In this document: piece after piece, positions 27,286 to 27,500 of the stretch
How the letters are laid out: every line of letters begins with the position of its first letter
Numbering within the stretch: position 1 is the first letter of the stretch
Origin: Tubiluchus corallicola
Lineage: Eukaryota; Priapulida; Priapulimorpha; Priapulimorphida; Tubiluchidae
Assembly: GCA_030141605.1 (NCBI GenBank)
Contig: JAQGDQ010000140.1
Coordinates: 1-27,500 of the forward strand
Reading direction: 5' to 3'
Length of the DNA: 27,500 bases
Program-made: the position numbers and the translations under genes
Notes under the pieces: model-generated
The model's input: only the letters and a program-made list of their open reading frames with translations
The model's database searches: none
Told to the model about the DNA's origin: nothing

Positions 27286-27500
27286 CTAAAAACCGAAAGA
27301 ACAGTGAAAATACTCAAAAACGACTCATTACTCAAACTCGTCCTTGCCACGAGTCACCAGTTCTTTACGACTTGCATTGGTTGCCTTTTTATAAGCTCAC
27401 TGAATTCAAACTTTTAGTATTTATAGTTAAAAACACAAAACTTTATTAAAAATTTTACAATAAGAAGCTAAAATCATGCCAAACGTTTCAACAAACTGCT
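27286..27500 (-). other. End of the intron upstream of module A
   Basis: Intron sequence before the A1 acceptor. Most of it is the LINE relic described separately. No exon of a preceding module is visible. Confidence 0.65.
27315..27449 (+). pseudogene. LINE reverse-transcriptase C-terminal relic (CR1/L2/Rex-like)
   Basis: The plus-strand frame reads Q-K-R-L-I-T-Q-T-R-P-C-H-E-S-P-V-L then L-H-W-L-P-F and E-F-K-L-L-V-F-I-V-K. The A-R-L-[IV]-T-x-T-R ... P-V-L-x-x-L-H-W-L-P-V-x-x-R-I-x-F-K-[IL]-L block is a well-known conserved stretch near the end of many animal LINE polymerases. The conserved Ala-Arg is K-R, the R-I is L-T, and the frame stops soon after, so it is a decayed fragment antisense to the zinc-finger gene. 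Confidence 0.72.

Overview
This is non-coding-rich, AT-rich animal nuclear DNA carrying the middle of one large, intron-rich gene on the minus strand. Long open frames are absent. Real coding sequence is confined to 55-86 nt exons flanked by GT-AG splice sites. A 5S-rRNA-derived SINE, hAT-like and pogo/Tigger-like non-autonomous transposons, a LINE reverse-transcriptase relic and many minisatellites all point to a metazoan. Short introns and high AT content would suit an invertebrate deuterostome such as a tunicate, but the species is a guess.

The gene (exons between 27285 and 766, reading down the coordinates) is a tandem array of seven modules, A to G. Each module is built from the same three exons. 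Exon 1 is 58 nt and carries L-x-P-E-D-I-Q-like ends. Exon 2 is 83 nt and ends in P-H-T-Y-x-C-x-x-C. Exon 3 is 66 nt and carries E-H-F-x-S-P-x-H-I-G. Joined, a module is 207 nt or 69 residues, and 21 exons give 1443 nt (481 codons) with no stop and constant intron phases. The cysteines of exon 2 and histidines of exon 3 form C-x2-C-x14-H-x5-H (x12 in module A), a spacing like U1/matrin/JAZ-type C2H2 zinc fingers. The zinc ligands are present in all seven modules. Both gene ends lie outside the window, and I do not recognise the protein as a named family.

Modules by position: A 25735-27285, B 23235-24872, C 19872-22240, D 14902-17897, E 10858-13930, F 5155-9218, G 766-3621. The 20 introns (470 to 2515 nt) hold almost everything else. 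Minisatellites lie in the introns of modules C to E: a 22/24-bp array in C1-C2, a 43-bp array in D1-D2, a 33-bp array in D2-D3 and a 47-bp array in E1-E2. A 62-bp duplication lies in D3-E1. Transposons are a hAT-like element in B3-C1, a second one in C3-D1, a 637-bp fold-back element in E2-E3, the 5S SINE in F2-F3, a pogo/Tigger-like element in G1-G2 and a TIR-bearing MITE in A3-B1. A roughly 350-bp segment occurs twice, each copy just upstream of a 3' splice site (of E3 and of G1). Several tRNA-like fragments are scattered throughout.

The likely job of the encoded protein, nucleic-acid (possibly double-stranded RNA) or protein binding by repeated zinc fingers, is inferred from ligand spacing only. 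No promoter, start codon, stop codon or poly(A) site of this gene is visible.
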